Below the pieces are notes generated by a model. That model was not told the DNA's origin. It saw only the letters and a program-made list of their open reading frames with translations, and did no database searches. From Bacillus sp. SM2101 (GTDB taxonomy: Bacteria; Bacillota; Bacilli; Bacillales; SM2101): a DNA stretch of 64,000 nucleotides. Location of the stretch: the NCBI RefSeq assembly GCF_018588585.1, contig NZ_JAEUFG010000002.1, positions 200,838-264,837 of the forward strand. Reading direction: 5' to 3'. Positions 17,441-26,643 of this stretch are shown one piece after another. Positions within the stretch are counted from its first letter, which is position 1. Every line of letters begins with the position of its first letter. The position numbers and the translations under genes are program-made.

Positions 17441-18217
17441 TTACTTTACTTTCCTACATACAAAGACCATGCTATAGCTATCATTGGTGATAGGTGTTTC
17501 ATTCCAATCTTTAAATATATGTAAAATCTCAAATCCACTATCACTTAGTAAGCGTTCCATTTCTTTTGGAAATACATATCGCAAAGTTATTTTTGTACTT
17601 GTTTCATCTATTTTGATTCCATGTTCATTCTTAACTTTTCTAATTGTGGTGTAATGCTGAAGTTGATTAAGTGAGTCATATGTACTAATCGTTGACAGAT
17701 CAACAGTTTTCCCATCATTTCTTGTGTAAGTTCTCCAATACTCTTCTGTATTTGGTTGCAACAGTTCTTCAACACTAGGGAACCTTGTATCAAAAATAAA
17801 AATCCCATCATGTTCTAAATGTCTGTTAACAGAAGTTAACAAGTGATTTTGCGCTTCATTCGTAAGAAAATGCTGAAAACCATTCCCAACCATGTAAACC
17901 ATTGAACCCACTTCACTTAAATTTAGCCGGGTACAATCTTGCTCTACCCATTCTATCTGTAGATTTTGATTATTTGCTTTATTTTTTGCTTGTTCCAACA
18001 TACTTTTATAGATATCCACACCAATTAGTTTATACCCTTTTTTCGCTAAGGGGATCGTTGCTCTACCTGTCCCACAAGCTAAATCTATTATCATACCCTG
18101 TTGTTTAGAAGCCCACTTGGTGAGAAAAGGAATATCATTCAAAAATGTGTTTTCCATATCGTACAAGTTGGCATCTTCATACTCTTCAAAATTATTTGAT
18201 GTTAGATGTTTCTCCAT
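17441..18217 (-). CDS. Class I SAM-dependent methyltransferase
   Basis: 258 residues with GGAGAATTG before the ATG. The SAM-binding motif I IDLACGTGRATIPLAKKG (about 44-60), the acidic loop GVDIYKSM, and the post-motif NGFQHFLT are clear; the C-terminal half forms the TLRYVFPKEMERLLSDSGFEI substrate-binding strand typical of the family. The methyl acceptor is not predictable. Monocistronic, downstream of a bidirectional terminator. Confidence 0.88.
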   Translation of the reverse strand: MEKHLTSNNFEEYEDANLYDMENTFLNDIPFLTKWASKQQGMIIDLACGTGRATIPLAKKGYKLIGVDIYKSMLEQAKNKANNQNLQIEWVEQDCTRLNLSEVGSMVYMVGNGFQHFLTNEAQNHLLTSVNRHLEHDGIFIFDTRFPSVEELLQPNTEEYWRTYTRNDGKTVDLSTISTYDSLNQLQHYTTIRKVKNEHGIKIDETSTKITLRYVFPKEMERLLSDSGFEILHIFKDWNETPITNDSYSMVFVCRKVK

Positions 18218-18308
18218 TCAATTCTCCTTTAATGTAATCATTTTTTTACTTACAAATTTAGCATATATTTATATATATTCAATAACAATGTTACAGTTTG
18301 AAAGTCAA

Positions 18309-18343
18309 AAACAGGCTAATCACTGAGAATTAGCCTGTTTTTG
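18309..18343. terminator. Bidirectional terminator at the end of the hyp cluster
   Basis: ACAGGCTAAT/ATTAGCCTGT stem (18311-18340), 10-nt loop, with T-runs on both strands. It should end the hypB-flavoprotein-hypA transcript. Confidence 0.75.
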
Positions 18344-18475
18344 CATTGATCATTTTTTTGTAGAACCAATTAAACACGTGTTCAATTAAAGTTCTATCCT
18401 CTATAAGAGTTAGCAGTTTTATGTTAAATATCATGATGTTGTATGCTTTGAGTAGCTCGTTGATTAGCACCTAGC

Positions 18476-18817
18476 CTAACAAGCGATAATTTCTTTTATC
18501 ATAAATTCTTTTCCGCATAAAATCTCAAAGTCTTTCATGTGGCATTTAGAGCACTTACTATTATTCTCTATTAAATTAAAAACTATATTGCACTTTTTGC
18601 AAATCGCATTACCTGGTAAGGTCTCAATTTTTAATTTCGTAGACTGCAAAATTGTACCATCTACCGCAGCTGGGTAACACGCCTCAATATATTTAGGAAT
18701 TAATGAGGAAAGCTCACCAATTTGAAGTACTAAAGTGTCTATTTTTGTTAATGCATTCGTTTTAGCAAAATCTTCTACAGATTTTATGACATGAATAACT
18801 ACACTTAACTCGTGCAC
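18476..18817 (-). CDS. hypA: Hydrogenase/urease nickel metallochaperone HypA
   Basis: 113 residues. The N-terminus MHELSVV supplies the conserved nickel ligands (Met1, His2, Glu3). Two CxxC knuckles, CKKC (about 74-77) and CSKC (about 90-93), bind structural zinc. HypA delivers Ni2+ to the large subunit of NiFe hydrogenase together with HypB, which is encoded 3 kb upstream on the same strand. No hydrogenase genes are in the window, so the client is unknown. A gap of 380 bp containing a repeat copy separates it from the flavoprotein gene. Confidence 0.93.
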   Translation of the reverse strand: MHELSVVIHVIKSVEDFAKTNALTKIDTLVLQIGELSSLIPKYIEACYPAAVDGTILQSTKLKIETLPGNAICKKCNIVFNLIENNSKCSKCHMKDFEILCGKEFMIKEIIAC

Positions 18818-19078
18818 CTTAACTCCCCCTACTCCTCAAGTAAGAAAAGAGCAAACACCCACAATCCAACTTAAACTACCATGCCCGTACCCGCTCCAAA
18901 AGGTACCGACTAAATACCATTTTTGAAAATGCATCGTCTGATTTATTAACGAACACTAGACAAGCAAAATAACAGGGATTGAAACCGATGGTGCTAAAGC
19001 TATTCTATTATTATAGCTCTCAAATTTCTCGTTCTTTATCATTGGATATATCTCGCTTCCATCTATATCACAAGCTGT

Positions 19079-19168
19079 TGTCGTATTGGCATCTTTTCTA
19101 TAAAAAGACACCACTATCTGCTAGTTTGGGGAAAACAGCAACATAGTAAAGTTAATGAAAAGAGCCTT
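19079..19168 (+). repeat. MITE-like dispersed repeat, partial copy
   Basis: Core TCGTATTGGCATCTTTTCTA followed by GCAACATAGTAAAGTTAATGAAAAGAGCC at the end (19140-19168). The 5' part is not recognisable. It lies between hypA and the flavoprotein gene. Confidence 0.5.
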
Positions 19169-19198
19169 TAATTAACAACACAGTTTGCTAATAGAAAT

Positions 19199-21889
19199 CT
19201 AGCTGTTTTCTTTTGAGAAAATAGCTTTTAGGGTCTTAGGTACCTTATTTGTTGCTACTTTCACTTTACGTTTCACCATATATTTCTTTATTGTCGGTTT
19301 TATTTCATGCAATTCAACACTCGTAGCATCATATTTTCGTACCATTGAAATTGCGTCAAATTTACACTTGGTGACGCAGGAACCACATCCCACACATAGA
19401 AACTCATCAACAACCGTTGCGCCACATCCTAGACATCGTTCTGTTTCCTTTTTCACCTGGTCTTCAGTAAATGTTGAACGAAGATCCCTGAAAGTTTTTT
19501 TAGATTCAGCCACATCAACATGATCTACTGTTTGCCTCGGTATATGATCGTATCCTTTAAGGTCAAGCCCGTCTATATCAAACGCACGGTAATCTCTCTT
19601 CGTACGTCCAAGCAATAAGCTTTGACCTGGCTGAACAAAACGGTGAATGGAAATTGCACCTTCTTTGCCCATAGCAATCGCATCGATGGCAAATTTAGGC
19701 CCTGTTAATGCATCACCACCAGCAAATACATCTTCTTCGCCTGTCTGATAAGTTACAGGATCTGCTTTAATTGTTTTGTTTGGATGTAGTTGTATATTGC
19801 TGTCCGCAATCAAATGACCCCAGTCGATCGCCTGACCTACTGAAATTAAAATATTGTTTACAGCAACGATTTTCGTTTGATTTTCATCAAATTGTGGATC
19901 AAACTTGTTGTTTTCATCAAAAACAGAAATACACTTTTTGAATTCTATACCTGTAACACGTCCATGATCAACAAGAATGCGTTTAGGCCCCCATGATGTG
20001 TTGATACGAATACCTTCTAATAAGGCTTCGTCAATTTCTTCCATCATTGCCGGTAGTTCTCCCCATTTCTCTAAACAATACATATCTACTTGCGATGCAC
20101 CAACGCGTGCTGCTGTACGAGCAACATCAATCGCAACATTACCACCACCAATGACAGCTACTCTTCCTGCTAATTTCATTTGTTGCTTAGCATTAACTTC
20201 GCGTAGGAAATCTACCCCTGTCATCACTCCTTCAGCATCTTCTCCTTCGATACCGATCCTTCTACCAGCTTGAGCACCTATTGCTAAATAAAATGCTTTA
20301 AAACCTTGATTTCTTAGCTCCTGCAAACTTACATCTTTTCCAACTTCAACGCCGGTCATAAACTTAACACCTAGGTCCTTTACAATATCAATTTCAGCTT
20401 GAACAACATTCTTTTCAAGCCTAAAAGACGGAATTCCGAAAGTTAGCATGCCACCAAGTGCTTGTTGTTTTTCAAACACTGTTACTTGATAACCTTCAAT
20501 TGCTAGATAATAAGCACAGGAAAGACCTGAAGGACCTGCACCTATGACTGCAATTTTTTTATCGTATTGATGTTTTATTTCAGGGATATAGCGACGATCC
20601 TTATTTAAATCTTGTTCAGCGATAAATTTCTTAATATCATCTATCGCGATAGGGTCATCAATGTCACCTCGTGTACAAGCAGATTCACAATACCTCGGGC
20701 AGACACGCCCACATACTGCTGGAAACGGATTTTCTTGCTTGATTAGCTCAAGAGCTTCGGTATACCTTCCTTGTGAAGCTAGCTTAATATAACCTTGAAT
20801 TCCAATATGAGCTGGACAATCTGCTTTACAAGGGCTTGACCCAGAATCAACAACAACTTCTCGATTAAGCCGATAATTAGGGTTCCATTTATCTGGGCCC
20901 CACTCTGTATTATATGGAAGCTCCCTTTTCTCCACGATACTAGGTTCACAAATTTTCTGACCAAGCTTCAATGCATTTGATGGACAGTTTTCAACGCATT
21001 CACCACATGCAACACATTTATCTTTATCTACTTGTGATACATAATTTGACCTAACGATATCAGGATTTTTAAAATGGTTAGCATGACGCAATGCTAGACA
21101 TGCGCATCCACAACAGTTACAAATAGCATGAGTTTTTCCCGGACCTTCTGTATTTGCGATCTGATGCATAAGACCGTTATCTTCTGCCTTTTTAATAATT
21201 TCAAAAGCCTTTTCACGAGTTATCTCTCTACCTCTTCCAGTGCGAATGTAGAATTCCGCAGCATCACCCAACTGAATACAAATATCCTCCTTCAAGTGGC
21301 CACAACCTTCTCCCATCGCTTCTCTGACTGCTCTGCAAGCACAATCAGAAACTGAAAAGGTATCATTATCATTGAGATACATAGAAACTTCTTCATAAGA
21401 AGCCCTTCTAGTTTCACCATCAATTGCACTTTCTATCGGAATAACCCTCATGACTCCTAAACCTGGGGGAACATTTCCAGCCAAAAATTCACCTTTACTT
21501 CTTGAATACTCTTCAAAACATTCGGCTATCTGCGGATATTTTTTGACATTTTCTTTGTTGACGACCATGAATTCCATTACACCAGGAACCCACAATTCCA
21601 GTTGAAAATAATCTATATCATCTTCAGAAAAAAAGCTTATAACACCATCATCCGCCAACTGAAACAAGATTTTTTCTACTTCCTCTACTTGTTTTCCTAA
21701 TATAGCAGCGACTTCCTCCTTTGTCTTTGGTTGTCTCAGCTCAAGGCTAAGTGCGATTTCAGCCATCTCATCGGTAACAACTGGCTCAAGAATTCGATAT
21801 TCAGGATCCTCAGGCTTTACTTCATGTTTTGAGCCACGTTTTGTTCGACTTATCTTATTTGCGAGATCAAGAACTTTTTCCTTAGTCAT
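19199..21889 (-). CDS. Large Fe-S flavoprotein: GltD/NfnL-type NAD(P)H oxidoreductase with N- and C-terminal ferredoxin-like clusters
   Basis: 896 residues; I start at the ATG 21889, which is well spaced from GGGGAG, rather than the TTG three codons upstream. Residues about 1-285 form a helical, cysteine-rich domain (SDCACRAVREAMGEGCGH, CNCCGCACLALRH). Next comes a 4Fe-4S motif CVACGECVENCPSNAL, then a GltD-like module: PCKADCPAHIGIQGYI and VCGRVCPRYCESAC cluster ligands, FAD site VIGAGPSGLSCAYYLA, NAD(P) site VAVIGGGNVAIDVA. The C-terminus has CLGCGA and CVGCGSCVTKCKFDAI. It probably moves electrons between NAD(P)H and a low-potential acceptor. Cotranscription with hypB and hypA suggests hydrogen metabolism, which is an inference. 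Confidence 0.85.
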   Translation of the reverse strand: MTKEKVLDLANKISRTKRGSKHEVKPEDPEYRILEPVVTDEMAEIALSLELRQPKTKEEVAAILGKQVEEVEKILFQLADDGVISFFSEDDIDYFQLELWVPGVMEFMVVNKENVKKYPQIAECFEEYSRSKGEFLAGNVPPGLGVMRVIPIESAIDGETRRASYEEVSMYLNDNDTFSVSDCACRAVREAMGEGCGHLKEDICIQLGDAAEFYIRTGRGREITREKAFEIIKKAEDNGLMHQIANTEGPGKTHAICNCCGCACLALRHANHFKNPDIVRSNYVSQVDKDKCVACGECVENCPSNALKLGQKICEPSIVEKRELPYNTEWGPDKWNPNYRLNREVVVDSGSSPCKADCPAHIGIQGYIKLASQGRYTEALELIKQENPFPAVCGRVCPRYCESACTRGDIDDPIAIDDIKKFIAEQDLNKDRRYIPEIKHQYDKKIAVIGAGPSGLSCAYYLAIEGYQVTVFEKQQALGGMLTFGIPSFRLEKNVVQAEIDIVKDLGVKFMTGVEVGKDVSLQELRNQGFKAFYLAIGAQAGRRIGIEGEDAEGVMTGVDFLREVNAKQQMKLAGRVAVIGGGNVAIDVARTAARVGASQVDMYCLEKWGELPAMMEEIDEALLEGIRINTSWGPKRILVDHGRVTGIEFKKCISVFDENNKFDPQFDENQTKIVAVNNILISVGQAIDWGHLIADSNIQLHPNKTIKADPVTYQTGEEDVFAGGDALTGPKFAIDAIAMGKEGAISIHRFVQPGQSLLLGRTKRDYRAFDIDGLDLKGYDHIPRQTVDHVDVAESKKTFRDLRSTFTEDQVKKETERCLGCGATVVDEFLCVGCGSCVTKCKFDAISMVRKYDATSVELHEIKPTIKKYMVKRKVKVATNKVPKTLKAIFSKENS

Positions 21890-21925
21890 AAAGTTCAACT
21901 CCCCATCATATTTTCCTTCAATGTA

Positions 21926-22594
21926 TTATTCGTTCCAGCTTTTGATTTGAGTGCGAATCCATTCTACCCACTCACTTATTCCCTCACCGGTTTTAGCTGA
22001 GATCGGAATAACTTTAATTTTTGGGTTTAATTTATGTACACGCTCTCTGACTGCTTCTACATCAAAATCAAAAATATCGATGGCATCCATTTTGTTAATT
22101 AATAAGACGTCAGCAACTTCAAACATTAAAGGGTATTTCAGAGGTTTGTCATCTCCTTCAGGTACACTTAAAATCATGGCATTTTTTGAAGCACCCGTAT
22201 CAAATTCAGCAGGACATACTAAATTACCTACATTTTCTAATATAACGAAGTCAATGCCTTCTGTTCCTAATCCTGATAAGCCTTGTTTAGTCATATCAGC
22301 ATCAAGGTGACACATTCCACCTGTGTGCAATTGGATAACTTTTGTACCTGTTTGTGCAACAGTATGAGCATCGACATCTGAGTCAATATCTGCTTCTAAC
22401 ACCCCAATGCTCATTTCATTCTGCAAAGCTTCAATTGTTTTTACAACAGTAGTGGTTTTACCTGAACCAGGTGATGACATTAAATTTAATAAAAAGGTTT
22501 TGTCTTTTTTTAAATCGCTTCTAAGCATAGCTGCCTGTTGGTCATTATCTTTGAAAACGCTTTCTTTAATCTCAAGTATTTTATAAGTTTCCAT
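21926..22594 (-). CDS. hypB: Hydrogenase nickel incorporation GTPase HypB
   Basis: 222 residues with GAGGGGG upstream. G1 loop LMSSPGSGKTT (about 38-48), the metal/GTPase switch residues in HTGGMCHLDA, the G3-like ENVGNLVCPAEFD, and the G4 NKMD are all present. The N-terminal high-affinity CxxCGC nickel site of some HypB proteins and a histidine-rich stretch are both absent, so nickel storage is not expected. It works with HypA in GTP-dependent Ni insertion. First gene of the cluster; 36 bp upstream of the flavoprotein gene. Confidence 0.93.
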   Translation of the reverse strand: METYKILEIKESVFKDNDQQAAMLRSDLKKDKTFLLNLMSSPGSGKTTTVVKTIEALQNEMSIGVLEADIDSDVDAHTVAQTGTKVIQLHTGGMCHLDADMTKQGLSGLGTEGIDFVILENVGNLVCPAEFDTGASKNAMILSVPEGDDKPLKYPLMFEVADVLLINKMDAIDIFDFDVEAVRERVHKLNPKIKVIPISAKTGEGISEWVEWIRTQIKSWNE

Positions 22595-23017
22595 ACTATT
22601 TCCCCCTCTATTTGATCATTAACGACCAGGTGGATATGAACATAAATACTCTATTGGAAAACAAATACATTACCTTCAAAATCAGTATAGCACTTAATAA
22701 TCTTACGAAATTCGAACTTTTTGTGTTCTTTTTTACATCATTTCGAGACTGCAATTTATCTACGTATTTCACAGATCTGACAAGAATATGAATATATACT
22801 TTTTCATGAATCACTATATTTTTATAATCTCTTAGGACATGAAATAGACATTTTGAAGACTAGTGTTTAAATTTCATCATCTTATTTTGATTTCAAAACC
22901 CCCTATATTTCTATGGTTAAGAAAGAAATATCGATAAAAACATTTATTAACTATACATACTGACTAATAAAATGTTTAGGCAGTTGACTTAAAAATATCT
23001 AGAAGATATATTAGAAT
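22595..23017. other. Divergent regulatory region between hypB and the PadR regulator
   Basis: No gene. On the minus strand a TATACT (about 22688-22693) could be the -10 of the hyp operon. I looked for an Fnr-type TGTGA-N6-TCACA site and did not find a convincing one. Confidence 0.35.
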
Positions 23018-23033
23018 TATTTAAATTTGAATA
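23018..23033. promoter_or_regulatory. PadR operator 1 (upstream of the padR-like gene)
   Basis: TATTTAAATTTGAATA, a palindrome with one mismatch relative to TATTCAAATTTGAATA found before the next gene; 35 bp before the regulator start. Confidence 0.65.
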
Positions 23034-23067
23034 TTTGTATTTAACTATTAATAAAGGAGCCATTTTT

Positions 23068-23622
23068 ATGAATAAAGCACAGTTTATTGTTTTAGGTATC
23101 TTAGAGCAGTTAGGAGAAGGTAGCGGTTATGATATTAAACACATATATGATCAAAATAAATTCTACCAGTGGGTAGATATAAAAATAGGCTCAATCTATC
23201 ATGCTATAAAGCAGCTCCACAAAGAAAGTTTTATTAGTGAAGTGAAAAAATTACAAGAGGGAAACTATCCAACGAAGACAATATATACTGTTACAAACGA
23301 GGGGAAAAAGAAATTTGATACTCTACAGAAAAAATCGTTTTTAGGTTTATTTCCTGATTTTTATGGCTTTAAATTAGCACTAAAATTAAATACTCGTCGT
23401 ACAGAAGAAGAAATTAATGAATACGCTCAAATGGCAATACAAATTATCGATGAAAAATTAGACGCAATGAAAGCACATTTAAATTCTTTGGAACCGAACA
23501 GTCACAGGTATACATACGATTCTTTTTTCATTCAGCATGATCAACGGTTATATGAAGCAGAAAAAGAATGGATTCAAGAGTCAGTTAAAAATATCGATCT
23601 AATTATGCGTTTAGAACAGTAA
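23068..23622 (+). CDS. PadR-family transcriptional regulator
   Basis: 184 residues from the ATG at 23068 preceded by AAAGGAG. N-terminal winged helix QFIVLGILEQLGEGSGYDIKHIYDQ...KIGSIYHAIKQLHKESFI...TIYTVTNEGKKKFDTL is the PadR signature; the C-terminal helices (about 100-184) form the dimerisation and ligand domain (Vir-type). A palindrome sharing the sequence of those before the next gene lies in its own promoter, so it likely represses itself and the downstream membrane protein. The inducer is unknown. Confidence 0.9.
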   Translation: MNKAQFIVLGILEQLGEGSGYDIKHIYDQNKFYQWVDIKIGSIYHAIKQLHKESFISEVKKLQEGNYPTKTIYTVTNEGKKKFDTLQKKSFLGLFPDFYGFKLALKLNTRRTEEEINEYAQMAIQIIDEKLDAMKAHLNSLEPNSHRYTYDSFFIQHDQRLYEAEKEWIQESVKNIDLIMRLEQ

Positions 23623-23652
23623 TTAATAGCTAGCCACTTCAGAATTTAAGCA

Positions 23653-23680
23653 TTGACAATTATTCAAATTTGAATATAAT
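23653..23680 (+). promoter_or_regulatory. Strong promoter with embedded PadR operator
   Basis: TTGACA (23653-23658), 16-bp spacer, TATAAT (23675-23680). The spacer is a perfect 16-bp palindrome TATTCAAATTTGAATA (23661-23676), ideally placed for repression. Confidence 0.8.
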
Positions 23681-23689
23681 GTAAGTAAC

Positions 23690-23705
23690 TAGTCAAATTT
23701 GAGTA
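23690..23705. promoter_or_regulatory. PadR operator 3 (just downstream of the promoter)
   Basis: TAGTCAAATTTGAGTA keeps the core TCAAATTTGA of the other two sites and lies about 12 bp beyond the -10. Confidence 0.6.
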
Positions 23706-23725
23706 ATAATTTTGGAGGGGTTATA

Positions 23726-24238
23726 TTGAGAGCTAGCTACGTGGAAAATGGAACTTTAGCCATCACTTTATTAATCACTGGAATTATGGCAGGATTTTTC
23801 TATACCTATACGTTTAATGTAAATTTAGCCATGTTAGAAGTAGACGGTGAAATATACGCAATTGTGCAGTCTCTATTTAACGAAAATGTTAGACACTTTA
23901 TGTTTTTCATTTTTTTCTTTGGTGGTGGAGCAGCATCTATTATTGCAATATTAGTTAATTTAAAGCACTATAAGTCTTTTTCGTTTTGGTTAATCGTTAC
24001 TGCTGGGCTGATATACATTTTTGGTATTATTATTTTCACTTCCCAAGTAAACCTACCTCTTAATTATGAAACAGAAAGCTGGATACCTAAGGCAGTGCCT
24101 GAAGATTGGATGCAAACCCGTGATGCATGGAACCAAGCAAATGCACTGCGAGTTATCTTCTCTTCTGTTTCGTTTGCTTGCTATATACTTGCTTTATTCC
24201 TAAGAGCATCCAAGATACCTAACCCTCAAAATATTTAA
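23726..24238 (+). CDS. DUF1772-type membrane protein under PadR control
   Basis: 170 residues from the TTG at 23726, which is correctly spaced from GGAGGGG (23714-23720); the earlier TTG at 23699 lies inside the operator. Four membrane helices and the conserved N-x-PLN (VNLPLNYETE) plus the W...W..N..R pattern (PEDWMQTRDAWNQANALRV) mark the DUF1772/anthrone-oxygenase-like family. Function in bacteria is undefined. The operator arrangement indicates that it is the main target of the upstream regulator. Confidence 0.75.
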   Translation: MRASYVENGTLAITLLITGIMAGFFYTYTFNVNLAMLEVDGEIYAIVQSLFNENVRHFMFFIFFFGGGAASIIAILVNLKHYKSFSFWLIVTAGLIYIFGIIIFTSQVNLPLNYETESWIPKAVPEDWMQTRDAWNQANALRVIFSSVSFACYILALFLRASKIPNPQNI

Positions 24239-24249
24239 ATAGCATGGTA

Positions 24250-24295
24250 AGTGCCAATTGATACTTACAGTCACTACTACACATAAATTGGCACT
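24250..24295 (+). terminator. Terminator of the DUF1772 gene
   Basis: AGTGCCAATT/AATTGGCACT perfect 10-bp stem, loop about 26 nt, followed by TATTATAT. Confidence 0.65.
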
Positions 24296-24374
24296 TATTA
24301 TATTAATTGATTACTTATACTTTTCACACAAGAAAAAATCACTAATGAAAACAATTTGGTTACAGTTAATATCA

Positions 24375-24884
24375 CTAGATATACTTACTTAAATTCCTAT
24401 CATTCTTTAAAATAATTGAATCATATGTATTTTCATCTAGTTTACAAGATCTTTGGTTTACTTTCCTTTTCAAAAACAGCATTCCAGTGAAACATCATCT
24501 TAAAGATTTTTAGTGTTGGATAATAGTTTGCTTTTTCCAATCTTATTTTTTGTAGGATAAATCTCTTTATAATCCTTACTATTCTATTCGAGTATGGTGT
24601 ATCCAAAAAAATAATTAGTCAGCGTTCTGAAAGCTTTACTCCACCCATTTATGAGTATGGGCACCCTCTATAATCCAAGTACTCGAACCGACTATTCCTC
24701 CTAAATATTTATCTCTTTCGCCTTCCTTTCTACGGATGTCACCGGCATCATGTCTTTTCCACACAACATGATCTAATTCATAATAAGGGATATTCAACGA
24801 ATTTGATAAAGTCCTTGCTAGAGTTGTTTTTCCACTTCCAACTGAACCTACAATATGAATTTTTTGAGGAATACTATTATTCAT
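24375..24884 (-). pseudogene. FlaR/adenylate-kinase-like P-loop kinase, decayed
   Basis: Start ATG 24884 (AAGTGGTG upstream): MNNSIPQKIHIVGSVGSGKTTLAR with an intact Walker A, ending prematurely at HTHKWVE (24636). Beyond this TAA the family sequence continues as SFQNAD, then after a frameshift as LIIFLDTPYSNRIVRIIKRF...FHWNAVFEKESKPKIL, and after a second frameshift as LDENTYDSIILKNDRNLSKYI to a stop at 24375. One nonsense mutation and two frameshifts show the gene is dead; full-length members are about 170 residues. Confidence 0.85.
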
Positions 24885-25035
24885 ATATTTATCACCACTT
24901 ACTAACAATTTTGCTATTAGAGTTTTCATTCAATAAAAGTAAATTATGTCAACACCGACAAAATTGCTCTTAATCACATATCCAATCATTCCAGGTGTAC
25001 ACTTTAAACTCCTTCCTCTCATCAACTGGACCAAC
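24885..25035. other. Short intergenic region
   Basis: Promoter region of the FlaR-type pseudogene. No other feature seen. Confidence 0.4.
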
Positions 25036-25068
25036 AAAAAGGCACTTTCCATTTTACAGAAAAGTGCC
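25036..25068 (-). terminator. Terminator downstream of the Gfo/Idh/MocA gene
   Basis: GGCACTTT/AAAGTGCC stem preceded on the left by AAAAA, which is a U-run for minus-strand transcripts. It lies about 155 bp after the gene end. Confidence 0.6.
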
Positions 25069-25222
25069 ACCTGTCCAATTTTACCGCAATGATTATGTAC
25101 TTAATATTTGAAGCTGTTAAATAAAAACTCCCTGCTTTTTAATAAAAGGAATTTATTCATAACATGTTGCTACTTCTATCGCGCAATCATCAATAAGGAA
25201 AATTCTATATAGTCGTAGTTGT

Positions 25223-26245
25223 TCAAGTTGCGAAAACTTTATCAATGACTAGTTGATTCTTGTGCCCATCATCAATAAGTGGTAAATCCTCATCTAACTT
25301 TTCATAAGTAAGATATTCGTAGACCTTTTCTAAAAAGGGCAAGAATGCAGGATAGTAACGATTTGCAATATCCGAAAGTTCTATAGCTTTGTTTTTTTGT
25401 TCATGTAATACTACTTCTTGGATAGGTTGATTTATTTTTTCTATTAATAATTTGTCATCATTTTTTAGAGTAACTGTCCCTAAATCACCGTAAATTTTCA
25501 AGCTAGAACCTATGCCGTGATTAACCCCAGTTAAAAGCTGAATAGAAAAAGTCGTGTTATTCGTCATTTTGCCATGAATGAAGAAAGCATCATCAGCGTC
25601 TCTTTCCTCCCCACCCCCATATGGGACATGAGTATGTACTAAACCGTTAACTGTATCGACCTCTGCATTAATTAGCCAACGCAAACAATCGATCATATGA
25701 GAGCCGAGTGCACCTAGCATACCTCCATATTGTTGTTTCTGTCCTAACCAACCTCTTTTGTTTGTAACAAGATTTTGATACTGTGAGTAACTAACATGGT
25801 ATTCAAAATGCAATAGTTCACCAATTTCATTGTTCTGAATAAGAGACTTTACTCGTTGACGACTCGGTAAATACCTCCACTCAAAGTCAATAATAACCTT
25901 TTTATTATAATGCTTTGATAGTTGTATAAGTTCAGCAGATTGTTGACTGTTCGTAGTAAAAGGCTTTTCACAAACAACATGAATCCTTCTTTCTAACGCG
26001 TACTTTACCATTTCATAATGGTGAACTGGCATAGAACTAACAAATAGAACATCTAAACTTTCATTATCTAGCATCTGTCTCCAATCTTGATAATGAACAA
26101 AGCTATTCAAATCATTATTTAACTCATCTGGTATTTGGTGACGCTTCATTGTACAAACAGCGACTAAATCCATCTCTTCCTGAGCCTGAATGATTGGAGC
26201 TTGAACTCGCAAACCAAACCCACCACCTATAATTCCAACTTTCAT
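25223..26245 (-). CDS. Gfo/Idh/MocA-family NAD(P)-dependent oxidoreductase
   Basis: 340 residues, GGGAG before the ATG. N-terminal Rossmann fold begins VGIIGGGFGLRVQAPII (G-x-G-x-x-G variant); the catalytic lysine lies in the family motif CEKPFTT (about 93-99). The C-terminal beta-sheet domain contains GGMLGALGSHMIDCLRWL with the conserved H-x-x-D. Such enzymes oxidise sugars, inositols or similar substrates; the exact one is not known. Monocistronic. Confidence 0.88.
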   Translation of the reverse strand: MKVGIIGGGFGLRVQAPIIQAQEEMDLVAVCTMKRHQIPDELNNDLNSFVHYQDWRQMLDNESLDVLFVSSMPVHHYEMVKYALERRIHVVCEKPFTTNSQQSAELIQLSKHYNKKVIIDFEWRYLPSRQRVKSLIQNNEIGELLHFEYHVSYSQYQNLVTNKRGWLGQKQQYGGMLGALGSHMIDCLRWLINAEVDTVNGLVHTHVPYGGGEERDADDAFFIHGKMTNNTTFSIQLLTGVNHGIGSSLKIYGDLGTVTLKNDDKLLIEKINQPIQEVVLHEQKNKAIELSDIANRYYPAFLPFLEKVYEYLTYEKLDEDLPLIDDGHKNQLVIDKVFAT

Positions 26246-26632
26246 AAAACCAACTCCCTCAATATTGTGATAGTCATCATATTAAACCCTCTTCATTCAA
26301 GCTGTGGTATTTCACATCATTATTCGTACATTAGCAAAGTCTATGGTAAAACCCATTTATCTTCATACCTTTTTTAAATCATTATTCTAATAATAAATGT
26401 ACTCCCGAAGTGATGAATAAAGTGATTTCATTAATTATACTAGAGTGCAGTTTCCTTTAAAAATACTAAAAGTATATGGAAATATATGCTAATATTAACA
26501 GTGAAAGGTTATAAAAATCATAGAATACACATCCGCAAATTAGTGAAAAAAACAACACGAAAAGAACCTTATTCAGCCACCTACATCAAGTTAAAGTTGA
26601 GAAAGGTAGTTTTTCAAGGAAGGAGGAGAGCA
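26246..26632. other. Intergenic stretch with weak repeat remnant
   Basis: Promoter region of the dehydrogenase gene. AACAACACGAAAAGAACC (about 26550-26570) resembles the dispersed-repeat end. AAGGAGGAGAG at 26620-26630 is the ribosome site for the following gene. Confidence 0.4.
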
Positions 26633-26643
26633 ATGAAAAAAAA

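Noticed and set aside
22680-22800. Possible Fnr binding site before hypB
   Set aside because: No TGTGA-N6-TCACA match; only isolated half-sites.
22608-22814. 68-codon minus-strand frame upstream of hypB
   Set aside because: No ribosome site, low-complexity peptide, and it lies in the promoter region of hypB.
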